64,000 bases of DNA from Carboxylicivirga mesophila (GTDB lineage Bacteria; Bacteroidota; Bacteroidia; Bacteroidales; Marinilabiliaceae): NCBI RefSeq assembly GCF_018271975.1, contig NZ_JAGUCN010000004.1:1-64000 (forward strand), written 5' to 3'. How positions within the stretch are numbered: the first letter of the stretch is position 1; every line of letters begins with the position of its first letter. The notes beneath the pieces were generated by a model. The model worked only from the letters and a program-made list of their open reading frames with translations, was not told the origin of the DNA and ran no database searches. The translations under genes were made by a program, and so were the position numbers. Shown piece after piece: positions 10,701 to 18,475 of the stretch.

Positions 10701-10976
10701 TGGTATGGTGCTCAGATGGAAGTGCAAATTGATGTGCCTGGTGGTATACTGGGAACTTTGTATGTGCATTTTCACGATTGGAACAAGTTAAACCGAGGCG
10801 GAATTGTGGAGTTTGAGGGGCGTAAGGTTAAACTGGAGAAACATGCAGGCAAAGGGCAATGGGTGCAGTTTCATGTTATGCGCGAAGATAGCAATGATGG
10901 TAAATTGGTGTTGAAGTCGAACGCTGAAACGGGGCCCAACTTAATGATTACCAAGCTTGTGTTGGTAAAGGAATAA
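7752..10976 (+). CDS. Glycoside hydrolase family 2 enzyme, exported
   Basis: 1074 residues from the ATG at 7752, chosen because it begins directly with a signal peptide (MNSKIVMLFVSFLLVGNIYG). An in-frame ATG at 7722 adds ten residues. The N-terminal jelly-roll sugar-binding domain (WYTRTVDIPKSWKGKRLTLTLERV) leads into immunoglobulin-like and TIM-barrel domains. The likely acid/base glutamate is in FCIGNELGN (about residue 439) and the nucleophile in IAHEIGQW (about residue 517). A further C-terminal beta domain of about 300 residues makes it longer than simple beta-galactosidases. GH2 covers beta-galactosidase, glucuronidase, mannosidase and related activities; the substrate is unknown. It follows the DUF5107 gene closely. 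Confidence 0.9.
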   Translation: MNSKIVMLFVSFLLVGNIYGQYSIDLQGTWNVELDTENVIFKQTDNTFKKSGTIPLPGSLAENGYGEKTVGSDYGVLTPEYKYIGKAWYTRTVDIPKSWKGKRLTLTLERVLWQSRVLVDGRELSVQDALGTPHIHELGAISPGRHELTVMVDNEMIFNIGDKGHAYGEYTQSIWNGMTGRMELSASDQVRIDAADTYSDITQHNLNIKVQVQSALNTSGTMTYEIRSVSTGEALITGEAACNFTKGANGFDIDVDVANKLTKWSEFTPETYVLQLDLKAGKEKGSFETEFGYCEISHNGTHVLVNGNPVFLRGNLDCVHFPLKGYASSDLDDWIRIFRIYKEYGLNHARFHSWCPPEAAFKAANRVGIYLQAEASIWIDWWMSVDMTKEGRPEMNTKGFPKGLGHDSVRDSFVVAEMNRVVDVYGNHPSFTMFCIGNELGNSDFEAMSQWVAELKKNDNRRLYAVSTARTITDVDDYCATHYIQGVGGTRGLKGAHTDWDFEKVYSKMNIPIIAHEIGQWPVYPQWTEIEKYTGVLKARNFMEFREQAEENGIVDQDYDFAMASGALNQILYKYETESFLRTKSCAGVQLLSMQDYQGQGEALIGWLDAHWESKGIVTPKKFREHFNTTVPLLRMKKFVWSADERFEASAQLAHFGNAELLADCIWEVKNSSGQMVQAGVFKGKQFPMGSLTDLGKINIDLDGCDKADKLTVCIRLEGTEFQNGWDIWVYPKSVPEKQTGDVYVTETLDDTVKSMLEKGEKVLLIANELGVTENSVNAGFYPLYWSLTFFPGQGKTNIGLLVQNNHPAFASFPTSYHSDWQWETISNDSKGFILNELPKAYKPIAQPVDDFHRNNKVGSIFELKVGQGSLMVCGYNLNASQPVARQLKQSLLDYMNTPEFSPSQEVSYKWLQQLLPHVPKAKAAKLPKEFDNAILYVNAAAKVTDKDVDSKWTKEADEVKMADHTDYAVEAGGVWKDNDGAAWYGAQMEVQIDVPGGILGTLYVHFHDWNKLNRGGIVEFEGRKVKLEKHAGKGQWVQFHVMREDSNDGKLVLKSNAETGPNLMITKLVLVKE

Positions 10977-11484
10977 GGGCGTATTAACTGAGGCTTATCA
11001 CTGCACAACAATAAGCCTGTTGCACGCAGCCACATGTGCCTTGTTTGGTGCAATGGGCTTTGCTACGGCTGCTCGCCTGTGCTACGTGTGTTGATAATAG
11101 AATTAAGATGAGTAGTGTGGTTTATTGCTCATTGGTCAACAATAGGATGGTTTTCTTCGGGGGCTATTGGTTTTTAATAATCGATAGACCCCGATTTAGT
11201 TTACCCTTATTTGAACATTGTCGTAATGAGATGAAGATAAAAACAACAATAATGTTAGAATTGGAAATTTTCGCGTGAATCAAGCCTATTCATATAGCAG
11301 AACATGTGGCTAAGGTGAAAAGGGCTTAGTAACCGTTGCAGATGAAACTGAAGAGTATGGTGGTGTGAGAAATTTTCGTATTAGCAATAGAAAAAAAACA
11401 ACGTAACCTCTTATCAAGTTGTCAAATAAGTTCAAAAGACCTTCTGAACTTAGCTGCATTCATTTTGAACCAAATCAAATTGTT
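10977..11484. other. Intergenic region, probable left end of the ICE
   Basis: No gene I can support. An 8-bp stem (aggcttat at 10991 and ataagcct at 11011) follows the GH2 stop and may end transcription, but has no T tract. Chromosomal carbohydrate genes lie to the left and mobile-element genes start at the right, so the left ICE junction should be in this stretch. I could not find a convincing direct repeat of the right-end sequence or of the tRNA-Leu 3' end. Confidence 0.5.
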
Positions 11485-11820
11485 ATGACACTCAAATCAG
11501 AACGCGACGTCAGCTATGGGCGTGAAAAAATTTTCCGTGACCAGATAGTCACCATCGGCGATTTAAAAGACTTCAAAGAGGACCTGTTGCAACAGCTCAG
11601 CAAGATTGTAGCTGACAACCTCACACCCACCAAGAAGTGGATAAAAAGCGCCGAAGTGAGGGAGCTGTTGGGCATCTCACCCGGTACATTGCAGAACCTG
11701 CGCGACAATGGCAGTCTGCCATACACCAAAGTAGGCGGCACCATCTTTTACGAAATCAAAGACATCCAGAAGATGATCAGCAAAAACAAAGTCACCGCCC
11801 TAACTCGTTTTGAGCGATGA
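11485..11820 (+). CDS. Helix-turn-helix (excisionase/MerR-like) protein
   Basis: 111 residues from the ATG at 11485; an in-frame TTG at 11419 would add 22. The C-terminal half holds a winged-helix HTH_17-type motif (KSAEVRELLGISPGTLQNLR, then LPYTKVGGTIFYEIKDIQKM) as found in excisionases and element-borne regulators of Bacteroidota mobile elements. The stop overlaps the next start by 4 bases (ATGA), so the two are translationally coupled. It may regulate excision or the following genes; that is inferred from family and position at the left end. Confidence 0.75.
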   Translation: MTLKSERDVSYGREKIFRDQIVTIGDLKDFKEDLLQQLSKIVADNLTPTKKWIKSAEVRELLGISPGTLQNLRDNGSLPYTKVGGTIFYEIKDIQKMISKNKVTALTRFER

Positions 11821-12632
11821 ACTACATCCGGCACCTGAATCAGGTCTTGGAGAGTTTCACATCGGATAAGCGCATCATACCGCGTCATATCAGCATGTAT
11901 ATGGCGCTGTTCTTTCTGTGGAATAAATTCAAATTCCCGGAAACCATCTATTTTGCGCGTGGCGAACTGATGCCCTTATCCAAAATAGGCTCCATGAGAT
12001 ACTACCACCTGACCTTGCATGAGCTGGATGAGTGGGGCTATATCTCTTACCAGCCCTCCAAAAGCATGTACAAGGCTTCCTGTGTGACAATCATAGCATG
12101 TTGCAATAGTGCTACAAGTGGTGAAACATGCAGTGCAACTTCTACTGCAACATCTGGTGCTGGTAGCACTGGAACAAGTAGTGATTCATCCACTGGAATA
12201 AGCAGTGCTACAACTAGTGAAGCCATTAAAATAAACACTAATAATACAGTATTAAACACTATAAACAATCAGAAAACACTAGAAAACCTTAATGAGCACG
12301 CACGCGATGCTCACCCCGCACCAATCGATAACGAAGTGCAGTCAACCAGGAATGCCGCTGGCGAAAAAAGACAGCGCTTTCAGAAACCCACCCTGGAGGA
12401 ACTGGAAAATTATTTTCAAAGCCGTGAAGGCCCGGTTGAAGAAGCGCAGCGCTTTTTCAACCATTTCGAGTCCAATGGCTGGCGGGTAGGAGGCAAAAGC
12501 CCCATGAAGGACTGGAAGGCGGCTGTGCGTAACTGGCTCCTGAATAGGAATAAATACCAACGCAATCATGCTGTTGGGAGAGATAATCCACTGGCTACCT
12601 TAAACGATAAAGACTATGGCGAACCCCTCTAA
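11817..12632 (+). CDS. ICE protein of unknown function with Ser/Thr-rich linker (possible replication accessory)
   Basis: 271 residues. The N-terminal 90 residues look like a folded winged-helix-like domain (LPLSKIGSMRYYHLTLHELDEWGYISYQPS region). Residues about 93-140 are almost only Ser, Thr, Ala and Gly, encoded by repeated agtgctacaa-like units. The C-terminal part (LEELENYFQS to MKDWKAAVRNWL) resembles the tails of element replication or DnaT-like proteins. It overlaps the upstream HTH gene by 4 bases and the DnaC-like ATPase by 17. Primosome-like or regulatory work with that ATPase is a guess from this order. Confidence 0.55.
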   Translation: MNYIRHLNQVLESFTSDKRIIPRHISMYMALFFLWNKFKFPETIYFARGELMPLSKIGSMRYYHLTLHELDEWGYISYQPSKSMYKASCVTIIACCNSATSGETCSATSTATSGAGSTGTSSDSSTGISSATTSEAIKINTNNTVLNTINNQKTLENLNEHARDAHPAPIDNEVQSTRNAAGEKRQRFQKPTLEELENYFQSREGPVEEAQRFFNHFESNGWRVGGKSPMKDWKAAVRNWLLNRNKYQRNHAVGRDNPLATLNDKDYGEPL

Positions 12633-13281
12633 TACCATCCGGTGGCAACAAGATGGCTGGATACACTATAGCTTTTCGGCCTCATTGGCCTGGATAGAAG
12701 CTGCAGGTAAGCAACGCTATGGTGCTCATTTTAGCTTGCAGGAGAAAGATCACCCCATCCTGTATAAACTGCTGATTTATGCCATTGGGGATAAGGATAA
12801 TATGGCAAAACAGGGCCTGAATCCCGATAAAGGCTTGCTCGTATCCGGTCCCGTTGGTTGTGGCAAGACCAGCCTGATGCAACTGGTCAATTACTTTTTT
12901 CCGCCCAGGCAGCGCTTTACGATGCTATCCGCCCGACATCTTTCTTTTAGCTTTATACGGCAGGGCTACCAGGTGCTGCACAAATACACCGAGGGCTCTT
13001 ACCAGTTTCAGTTTGGTTGCTATCAACCCAAAACCTATTGCTTTGATGATATCGGCATTGAACGGCCCGTTCATTATTTTGGCAATGAGTGCAATGTGAT
13101 GGGTGAGATACTGCTCAGCCGCTACGACCATTTTGTCCAGAAAAAGATGATGACCCATCTGACTACCAACCTGTCTGCTTCAGAGCTCGAAGGGCTGTAT
13201 GGCAACCGCCTACGCAGTCGTATGCGGGAGATGTTTAACCTGGTTAGCTTCGACCGTAGCTCGGGTGATAAGCGGCAATGA
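12616..13281 (+). CDS. DnaC/IstB-like AAA+ ATPase
   Basis: 221 residues with Walker A GPVGCGKTS (Lys84) and Walker B YCFDDIG, followed by a sensor-like segment HLTTNLSASELEGLYGNRLRSRM with a terminal arginine pair typical of DnaC-type helicase loaders. The gene begins 17 bases inside the upstream gene. Such ATPases are common near the start of Bacteroidota conjugative elements and probably help load replication machinery on the transferred or excised DNA. Family is clear; the exact role is inferred. Confidence 0.8.
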   Translation: MANPSNTIRWQQDGWIHYSFSASLAWIEAAGKQRYGAHFSLQEKDHPILYKLLIYAIGDKDNMAKQGLNPDKGLLVSGPVGCGKTSLMQLVNYFFPPRQRFTMLSARHLSFSFIRQGYQVLHKYTEGSYQFQFGCYQPKTYCFDDIGIERPVHYFGNECNVMGEILLSRYDHFVQKKMMTHLTTNLSASELEGLYGNRLRSRMREMFNLVSFDRSSGDKRQ

Positions 13282-13312
13282 AAAATTAAAAAATCCTGAT
13301 TAATTTTACGGC

Positions 13313-13621
13313 ATGAATAAGCAGGAAGCGGATTTTACAGAACTGGTAAAAAAACACATCCAATCCATTGATGAGACAGCAGAAATTATGCTGTTGTTTC
13401 CACAAGGGAAGCGCCATGAGGAAGCCATTCAGATTTATGTACTGACTGCCGGTAAAGTGACCTTTGAAACAGAACAATCCTACTTCAAAGCCTGTTACCA
13501 GCTGGAGCTGGCCAGCACTTACAACTTTTCCATCTATATCTATGCCAAAGACAAGTGGCACCAACAACTTAAGAATACCCCTATCTATCAAAAGGTCACC
13601 AATGAAGGCATCCTTTTGTAA
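13313..13621 (+). CDS. Small hypothetical ICE protein
   Basis: 102 residues, soluble, no signal peptide or recognised motif. Acidic N-terminal helix (MNKQEADFTELVKKHIQS) followed by a predicted alpha/beta part. It lies 31 bases after the DnaC-like gene in the same direction. Not recognised; called because the frame is closed and fits the operon. Confidence 0.5.
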   Translation: MNKQEADFTELVKKHIQSIDETAEIMLLFPQGKRHEEAIQIYVLTAGKVTFETEQSYFKACYQLELASTYNFSIYIYAKDKWHQQLKNTPIYQKVTNEGILL

Positions 13622-14134
13622 GCCAATGCCCCGGGCCCATTGAGAAAAGCCAGCACAATAGTAGCCATCTGTTTAATTCAATAGCAGCCATCATTCCCCA
13701 AAGCGCCCTTTTAGGCATAATAGCCTGATAGTCTCACCGACTCGCTGAGTTTGCCTTAGACCCATCCTAACCATACTCAGCTCATCGCTTTGACAAACAG
13801 GTCCGTATTAGCAGCTGATAGACAGTGATGCCGTTTTTTAAGCCATGACATCAGATATCGCGCCCGCAAAGGTATTACGGGAGGTGTGATGTGCAAAAGC
13901 GATTCTTGGCACCACAAAATTGATGCGCCTGCTATTGGCTGATCAAACGGGTGAAACACAGGTGGATTTTAGCAAAAATGGTGTGCTACGTTTCATTTCA
14001 CCGAAGAAGCGAAAATAATCCACCTAAGTTTCCCACCGAATGAGGTCATGCCCATCAATTATTGCTCACTGCCAGAATTTCCTTTTGCAAATGACACCAA
14101 TCCCTATTTATAAAGTGGCTTACGCGATATCAAA
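13622..14134 (+). other. Gene-poor gap before the T4SS operon
   Basis: 513 bases with no convincing gene. A short frame at 13923-14018 (31 codons, MRLLLADQTGETQVDFSKNG then a basic tail) could be a remnant of a lost gene, but I cannot match it to a family. No hairpin or repeat stands out. Confidence 0.4.
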
Positions 14135-14284
14135 ATGCCCCAATCCATATCAATAGAAAAGAATTTCTATCAACCTGTTAGCAAGTTGTCAAGTTTATTC
14201 AATCCAGGGTTGAAACTTTGTATCATGGTTGTTCTGAAAGCAGAATCGGACCATTGCAAACAACGATTTACTAACGCACAGCCC

Positions 14285-14647
14285 ATGTTTGGATTAGAAG
14301 ACATCACCCACTGGCAGTTTGCCAAAGGCATCCTACTCTGTTTGACCGGTTATTACCTGGTCATAGTGCTTTATCTGGCTTTGAAGAAAGGTAACCAACC
14401 ACAAGAGACCAGCTTTGAAGCAGAAGCGCATCAAGTGCATCATATGGCACAGCCCAGAGCCATTAGGGCAAGCGACTACCCATCGGCACCCGCTCATTAT
14501 GAGCTGAGGGATGAGGATAGCCTCCAGGTGATTATGAACGAGGAGCCTGACTTTAGCGGCTACGTGTTGGATGTGCTCCAGGGCTCGCAACTGGAAGATA
14601 AGGACACCTTTCTCAGCAACATCGAATACGAGCTACAGCAGAGCTAA
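14285..14647 (+). CDS. Membrane protein of unknown function at head of tra operon
   Basis: 120 residues from the ATG at 14285, chosen because it puts the single transmembrane segment (GILLCLTGYYLVIVLYLAL) near the N-terminus; the frame is open from an ATG at 14135 (170 residues). After the membrane segment comes a hydrophilic, acidic tail ending DKDTFLSNIEYELQQS. Proteins with this plan often sit just before traE in Bacteroidota conjugative elements, but no function is assigned. Confidence 0.55.
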   Translation: MFGLEDITHWQFAKGILLCLTGYYLVIVLYLALKKGNQPQETSFEAEAHQVHHMAQPRAIRASDYPSAPAHYELRDEDSLQVIMNEEPDFSGYVLDVLQGSQLEDKDTFLSNIEYELQQS

Positions 14648-14701
14648 CGAATCCCCCATCTCTCTAACAGAATAAACAACATCACAAATCATAAACGCCT
14701 T

Positions 14702-15010
14702 ATGAAACAACTAAGTAATCTCAGAAGAAGCCTGTTGATAGCCGGGCTGCTTGCCCTGCGCATCACCGCCACATTGGCCCAATCGGCACAAGGCATCGAC
14801 CAGGCCACCTCCGAAGTCCAATCTTACGTTGACCCCATTGCCAACCTCATTATCGCCATTGGAGCTGTCGTGGGACTGATAGGAGGCATCCGCGTCTACA
14901 TCAAATGGCAGAGTGGCGATCAGGATACTCAGAAAGCCCTGATGGGCTGGTTTGGCGCCTGTCTCTTTCTGATATTAGTGGGCGTGGTGATACGGGCCTT
15001 CTTTGGCTAG
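14702..15010 (+). CDS. traE: Conjugative transfer protein TraE (DUF4134 family)
   Basis: 102 residues: signal peptide or first membrane helix (to LAQSAQG), then two transmembrane helices around ANLIIAIGAVVGLIGGIRVYI and GACLFLILVGVVIRAFFG. This layout and the motif SGDQDTQKALMGWFGACLFL are characteristic of the Bacteroides CTn TraE/DUF4134 family, thought to be a pilin-like (VirB2-like) T4SS component. It begins the traE-traF-traG block, with only 3 bases to traF. Confidence 0.88.
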   Translation: MKQLSNLRRSLLIAGLLALRITATLAQSAQGIDQATSEVQSYVDPIANLIIAIGAVVGLIGGIRVYIKWQSGDQDTQKALMGWFGACLFLILVGVVIRAFFG

Positions 15011-15013
15011 GAT

Positions 15014-15319
15014 ATGAAGGGCAAGCCAGTCTATCGCATCAGCAAGGTAGATACCCGCATCTATGTCAAAGGCTTTAGTGGTGTGCTTGTGTATAAAGCC
15101 ATGTATGCCATCCTGATAGCCCTGGGTGTATTTGTCGGGCTCTACCTGCTGACCAGCCCTTTTATCGCTTTACTGGTCGTGCCCCTTTTACTAGTGGCGT
15201 TGTACCGACTCAATAAGCTACAACAGACACTGGGACCGGACGGCTATCAGAAAAGGCAGATCGCCAGACAACTACCGGCCTTTATCAGCATTAAACAAGA
15301 AATCAAACAGCTGTTTTAA
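15014..15319 (+). CDS. traF: Conjugative transfer protein TraF (DUF4133 family)
   Basis: 101 residues with two close transmembrane segments (residues about 28-60) and a basic N-terminus (VYRISKVDTRIYVKGFSGVL), the plan of VirB3-like TraF proteins. The motif LYRLNKLQQTLGPDGYQKRQIARQ fits the family. It lies between TraE and the TraG ATPase, the same order as in CTnDOT. Probably helps place the TraG ATPase at the inner membrane. Confidence 0.85.
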   Translation: MKGKPVYRISKVDTRIYVKGFSGVLVYKAMYAILIALGVFVGLYLLTSPFIALLVVPLLLVALYRLNKLQQTLGPDGYQKRQIARQLPAFISIKQEIKQLF

Positions 15320-15333
15320 TCAAATCACTGCAA

Positions 15334-17724
15334 ATGAAAGTCAAAAGTATTAGTGAGACGCTTCCTGTTTTAGGGTTTGATGGTGATATCCTCTTATCAA
15401 CCAACCTGGATATGACCATTGGTTTGGAACTACAATTACCCGAGCTATTGGCCTGCAGTGAGTCCGATTTAAGCAAGCTGCACGATACCTTTCGGCGATT
15501 GTTGGCCATGTTACCGGCCGGTACGCTTCTGCACCGGCAGGATTATTTTATTGAGCAGGCCTATCAATGTCAGGATGAAGCGCAATCCTTTCTCAGCCAA
15601 TCCTACCTGAAGCATTTTAAAGGCAGGAGCTGCCTGGAACATAAAGCCTACCTGTTTATCAGCCTTTTGAATACAGGACTATTGAAGACTTTTCTGGGCT
15701 CCAGTTTGATTCAGCCGGGAAGAGTCAGACAGAACGCCCGACAACAAACCGACCAGCTGGAAGAAATCCGGGACAACGTGGTGGCCCAGCTCAGGCAGGG
15801 CGGTATACCAAGTCAATGCCTTAGCCAAAGCGACCTTTGTAACCTAATGCAAAACTACCTGGGCATGAATTTTCAGAAGCCAACCCACATGCTGGGGAAC
15901 CTGGATTTTCGGGATCACCTGAAAGTGATGAACCACTTCGTGGAGTGTTATAGCCTAAGTGACTATAATCATGTACCCTCAGAGGTTAGTTTTGCCTCTG
16001 CCCATGAGGGCACCCGGCTCCCTGTCTCCATGGTTTATCCCATTAGTTTTGGCTTGCCCTTTTCACACATCACCAACTGTTTCATTTACAAAGGCCCTCA
16101 AACTGCCATCAAAGCCCAATTGGAAGCGGCCCGTAAGAAAATCTATTCGCTCAGCAAGTTTTCGACAGAGAATAAGCTCAATGCCGAGCTCATCAGTCAG
16201 TTTCTGGAACAAGTGCAACAAGGGGGTGAGCCTATTGTGCAGGTGCATGCCAATCTACTGCTCTTTGATGAGTCTTTGCAGGGCTTGAAGGAAAAACGCA
16301 GCGAAGCCGGCACCGCTTTCTCACAGATGAATTGTTTGCCCTATCGCCATAGCTTTGACCTGCCCTTGATGCACTGGGCCAATATGCCCGGCAGCACCCA
16401 GCTGCCTGAGACCGAGCTGATGCTGATGCAAACAGGGGAGGCCTGTTGCTTTTTAAACTTTGAAGGGGCCATTAAAAGCAGTGATTCTTCTTTTTACATC
16501 CATTTCTCCGACCGACAGAATGGTTGCCCGGTGAAGGTGGACATCTCCGATGAACCCATGCGAAAATACCAGATACACAACCGCAATAAAATCATCATCG
16601 GCGGTTCCGGCTCCGGCAAATCCTTTCTGACCAACCACCTGATGCGCCACTATGCTGAGAGTGACAGTTGCCATGTGGTCTTGCTGGATGTGGGCCGTAG
16701 CTACGAACTGCTGGTGCATTACCTGAATGACTACCTGAAAGACAAAGGAGGCGCCATGCACGTGGAATTCACGGAAGCAAGCCCCATCTCCTTTAACCCT
16801 TTCGTGCTGACGGATGGATTGAGTACCGAACGCAAGCAAACCATCCTGTCGGTGCTCTATACCATCTATAAACCCAATTTATCGGAAATCGATAAGGACG
16901 TCATTGCCCAATCGCTTACTGCCTATTACAAAGTACATAACACGCAGCGCAGTTTTAACAGCTACTATGAATTTGTGCAACAGTGGATACCCCAACTGGT
17001 GAAGGACAAAGGCCTCATGTTCAACTGTGGGGAGTTCTTTTTTATCCTGAGTAAATACTATGAGGGAGGCGAGTACGACTACCTGCTGAATAAAGAGATG
17101 CAGACCGATGAATTCTTTCAGTGTCCCTTTATTGTTTTTGAACTGGATAACATCAAAGACCATCCCATCATCTTTCCGGTGGCCACATTGATCATCATTG
17201 ACATTTTTATGCAGAAGATGCGCCGACTGAAGGGCACGCGCAAGGTCATCTGCATTGAAGAAGCCTGGAAAGCCATTGCCACGCCCCAGATGGCCGATTA
17301 CATCAAGTATTTTTTCAAAACCATCCGCAAATTCTTTGGTGAAGCCATCGTCGTTACCCAGGAGATAGAAGATGTCATATCCAGCCCCATCATCAAAGAT
17401 GCCATCATCAACAATGCCGACACCAAGGTACTGCTGGACATGCGCAAGTTTGCCAATAAGTTTGAGACCATCAGCCAGGTGCTGGGTCTGACACCCTTTC
17501 AGAAAGAACAAATCCTGTCGGTCAATAATAACCTGCCCACCAAGCGTAAGCTCAAAGAGTGCTTTATCGGCCTGGGCAGTTACTCACGTGTGTTTGCCGT
17601 GGAAGTCAGCCAGGCAGAATACTACTGCTATACCTCCGAAGAAAAAGAGAAGGAACACATTAAACAGCAGCTGCCATATTATGACAGTTTTATTGAGTTT
17701 CTGGCAAGTGTAGCAAGCTCATAA
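15334..17724 (+). CDS. traG: Conjugative transfer ATPase TraG (VirB4-like)
   Basis: 796 residues, close to the usual family length. Walker A is IIIGGSGSGKSFL with Lys429; the Walker B region is RKVICIEEAWKAIA, where EEAW is typical of VirB4/TraG. The N-terminal 400 residues form the domain that contacts the T4SS, and no membrane segment is evident. It powers assembly or substrate movement in the conjugative secretion channel at the inner membrane. It follows traF by 14 bases. The frame is intact, so the secretion system may be functional. Confidence 0.95.
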   Translation: MKVKSISETLPVLGFDGDILLSTNLDMTIGLELQLPELLACSESDLSKLHDTFRRLLAMLPAGTLLHRQDYFIEQAYQCQDEAQSFLSQSYLKHFKGRSCLEHKAYLFISLLNTGLLKTFLGSSLIQPGRVRQNARQQTDQLEEIRDNVVAQLRQGGIPSQCLSQSDLCNLMQNYLGMNFQKPTHMLGNLDFRDHLKVMNHFVECYSLSDYNHVPSEVSFASAHEGTRLPVSMVYPISFGLPFSHITNCFIYKGPQTAIKAQLEAARKKIYSLSKFSTENKLNAELISQFLEQVQQGGEPIVQVHANLLLFDESLQGLKEKRSEAGTAFSQMNCLPYRHSFDLPLMHWANMPGSTQLPETELMLMQTGEACCFLNFEGAIKSSDSSFYIHFSDRQNGCPVKVDISDEPMRKYQIHNRNKIIIGGSGSGKSFLTNHLMRHYAESDSCHVVLLDVGRSYELLVHYLNDYLKDKGGAMHVEFTEASPISFNPFVLTDGLSTERKQTILSVLYTIYKPNLSEIDKDVIAQSLTAYYKVHNTQRSFNSYYEFVQQWIPQLVKDKGLMFNCGEFFFILSKYYEGGEYDYLLNKEMQTDEFFQCPFIVFELDNIKDHPIIFPVATLIIIDIFMQKMRRLKGTRKVICIEEAWKAIATPQMADYIKYFFKTIRKFFGEAIVVTQEIEDVISSPIIKDAIINNADTKVLLDMRKFANKFETISQVLGLTPFQKEQILSVNNNLPTKRKLKECFIGLGSYSRVFAVEVSQAEYYCYTSEEKEKEHIKQQLPYYDSFIEFLASVASS

Positions 17725-17776
17725 AGCATTACCGTTCTAATATAGCTCATTGCCTCTGCGATTCTCTGTTTATTTA

Positions 17777-17820
17777 TTAACCATGTAAATCATTAACCAT
17801 GTAAATCATTAACCATGAAA
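17777..17820 (+). repeat. Tandem 16-bp repeat with start-stop pairs before the TraI-like gene
   Basis: The unit ttaaccatgtaaatca occurs at 17777-17792 and 17793-17808, and a third partial copy supplies the true start (ttaaccATGaaa, ATG at 17815). Each full copy holds ATG directly followed by TAA, a start-stop pair. It may be a duplication of the initiation region. Confidence 0.8.
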
Positions 17821-18465
17821 ACCATCTACACCATTATTCTAACAAGCGTATTACTCATTGCAAGCCATCAGCTACATGCCCAGGCGGCCGTGAGTGATGT
17901 GGGAGCCGGCATCCAGCGGGAAGCCTTGTGGACACAGGAAAAAGGTATCCTGAGCAAGATGAACTGGTACAACCTGCTCATCAAAGCCCTGAACGGTGAT
18001 ATCAAAGGGCTCACCGGTGAGCTGCTGGGCATCGACCAGGAGCTGTTGGATGCCGTGGAGAATGTGTCCGGCCTGATAAAAGATTATAAGCGCATTCAGG
18101 AGACACGTCAGATGCTGAGTAAGATACTGGATATCTACACCGAGAAAGTGCCCCGGCTGATACAGGACCACAACTTCACACCCCAGCAGGCCGCCGCCAT
18201 CCTCCAGGCCTTTGATATTATCCTGACGGACAGCCGTGACTTGGTGACCGAGGTGCTCAATACCATCACCATTGATAAAGCCTTTCTGATGGATGACAAG
18301 GCCCGCTACGATGTGATAAACGGCATCTATCGGCAGGTGCACCGTCATTACGGTACCATCTGCTACCTCTATAATAAAATCCTGTATGCCTCTTACATGA
18401 AAAGCTACCAGCTGGGCGACCTGAAAACCTTTGCCTTTTACTACAGCCTCTACGAAACCAATTAA
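17815..18465 (+). CDS. TraI-like conjugative transfer protein (DUF4141-like)
   Basis: 216 residues with a signal peptide (MKTIYTIILTSVLLIASHQLHAQ). The mature part is helical with KDYKRIQETRQMLSKILDIYTEKVPRLIQDHNFTPQQAAAIL and MDDKARYDVINGIYRQVHRHY. Length, export signal, helical plan and place after traG agree with the TraI/DUF4141 family of Bacteroides conjugative transposons, a periplasmic VirB5-like part. The sequence is fairly divergent from the CTnDOT protein as I remember it, so the name is tentative. Confidence 0.65.
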   Translation: MKTIYTIILTSVLLIASHQLHAQAAVSDVGAGIQREALWTQEKGILSKMNWYNLLIKALNGDIKGLTGELLGIDQELLDAVENVSGLIKDYKRIQETRQMLSKILDIYTEKVPRLIQDHNFTPQQAAAILQAFDIILTDSRDLVTEVLNTITIDKAFLMDDKARYDVINGIYRQVHRHYGTICYLYNKILYASYMKSYQLGDLKTFAFYYSLYETN

Positions 18466-18475
18466 ACCATCCGTC

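Noticed and set aside
11184-11200. Similarity to 39776-39792 (shared cgatttagt and atag) as attL/attR direct repeats
   Set aside because: Only 9 contiguous bases match; a match that long between two regions of several hundred bases is expected by chance.
11036-11278. 80-codon plus-strand frame at the left ICE end
   Set aside because: Cys/Val-rich composition without domain features; looks like chance in a junction region.
16879-17511. Long minus-strand frame opposite traG (also 17872-18558 and 19499-19861)
   Set aside because: Shadows of the GC-richer tra genes; the plus-strand proteins are clear family members.
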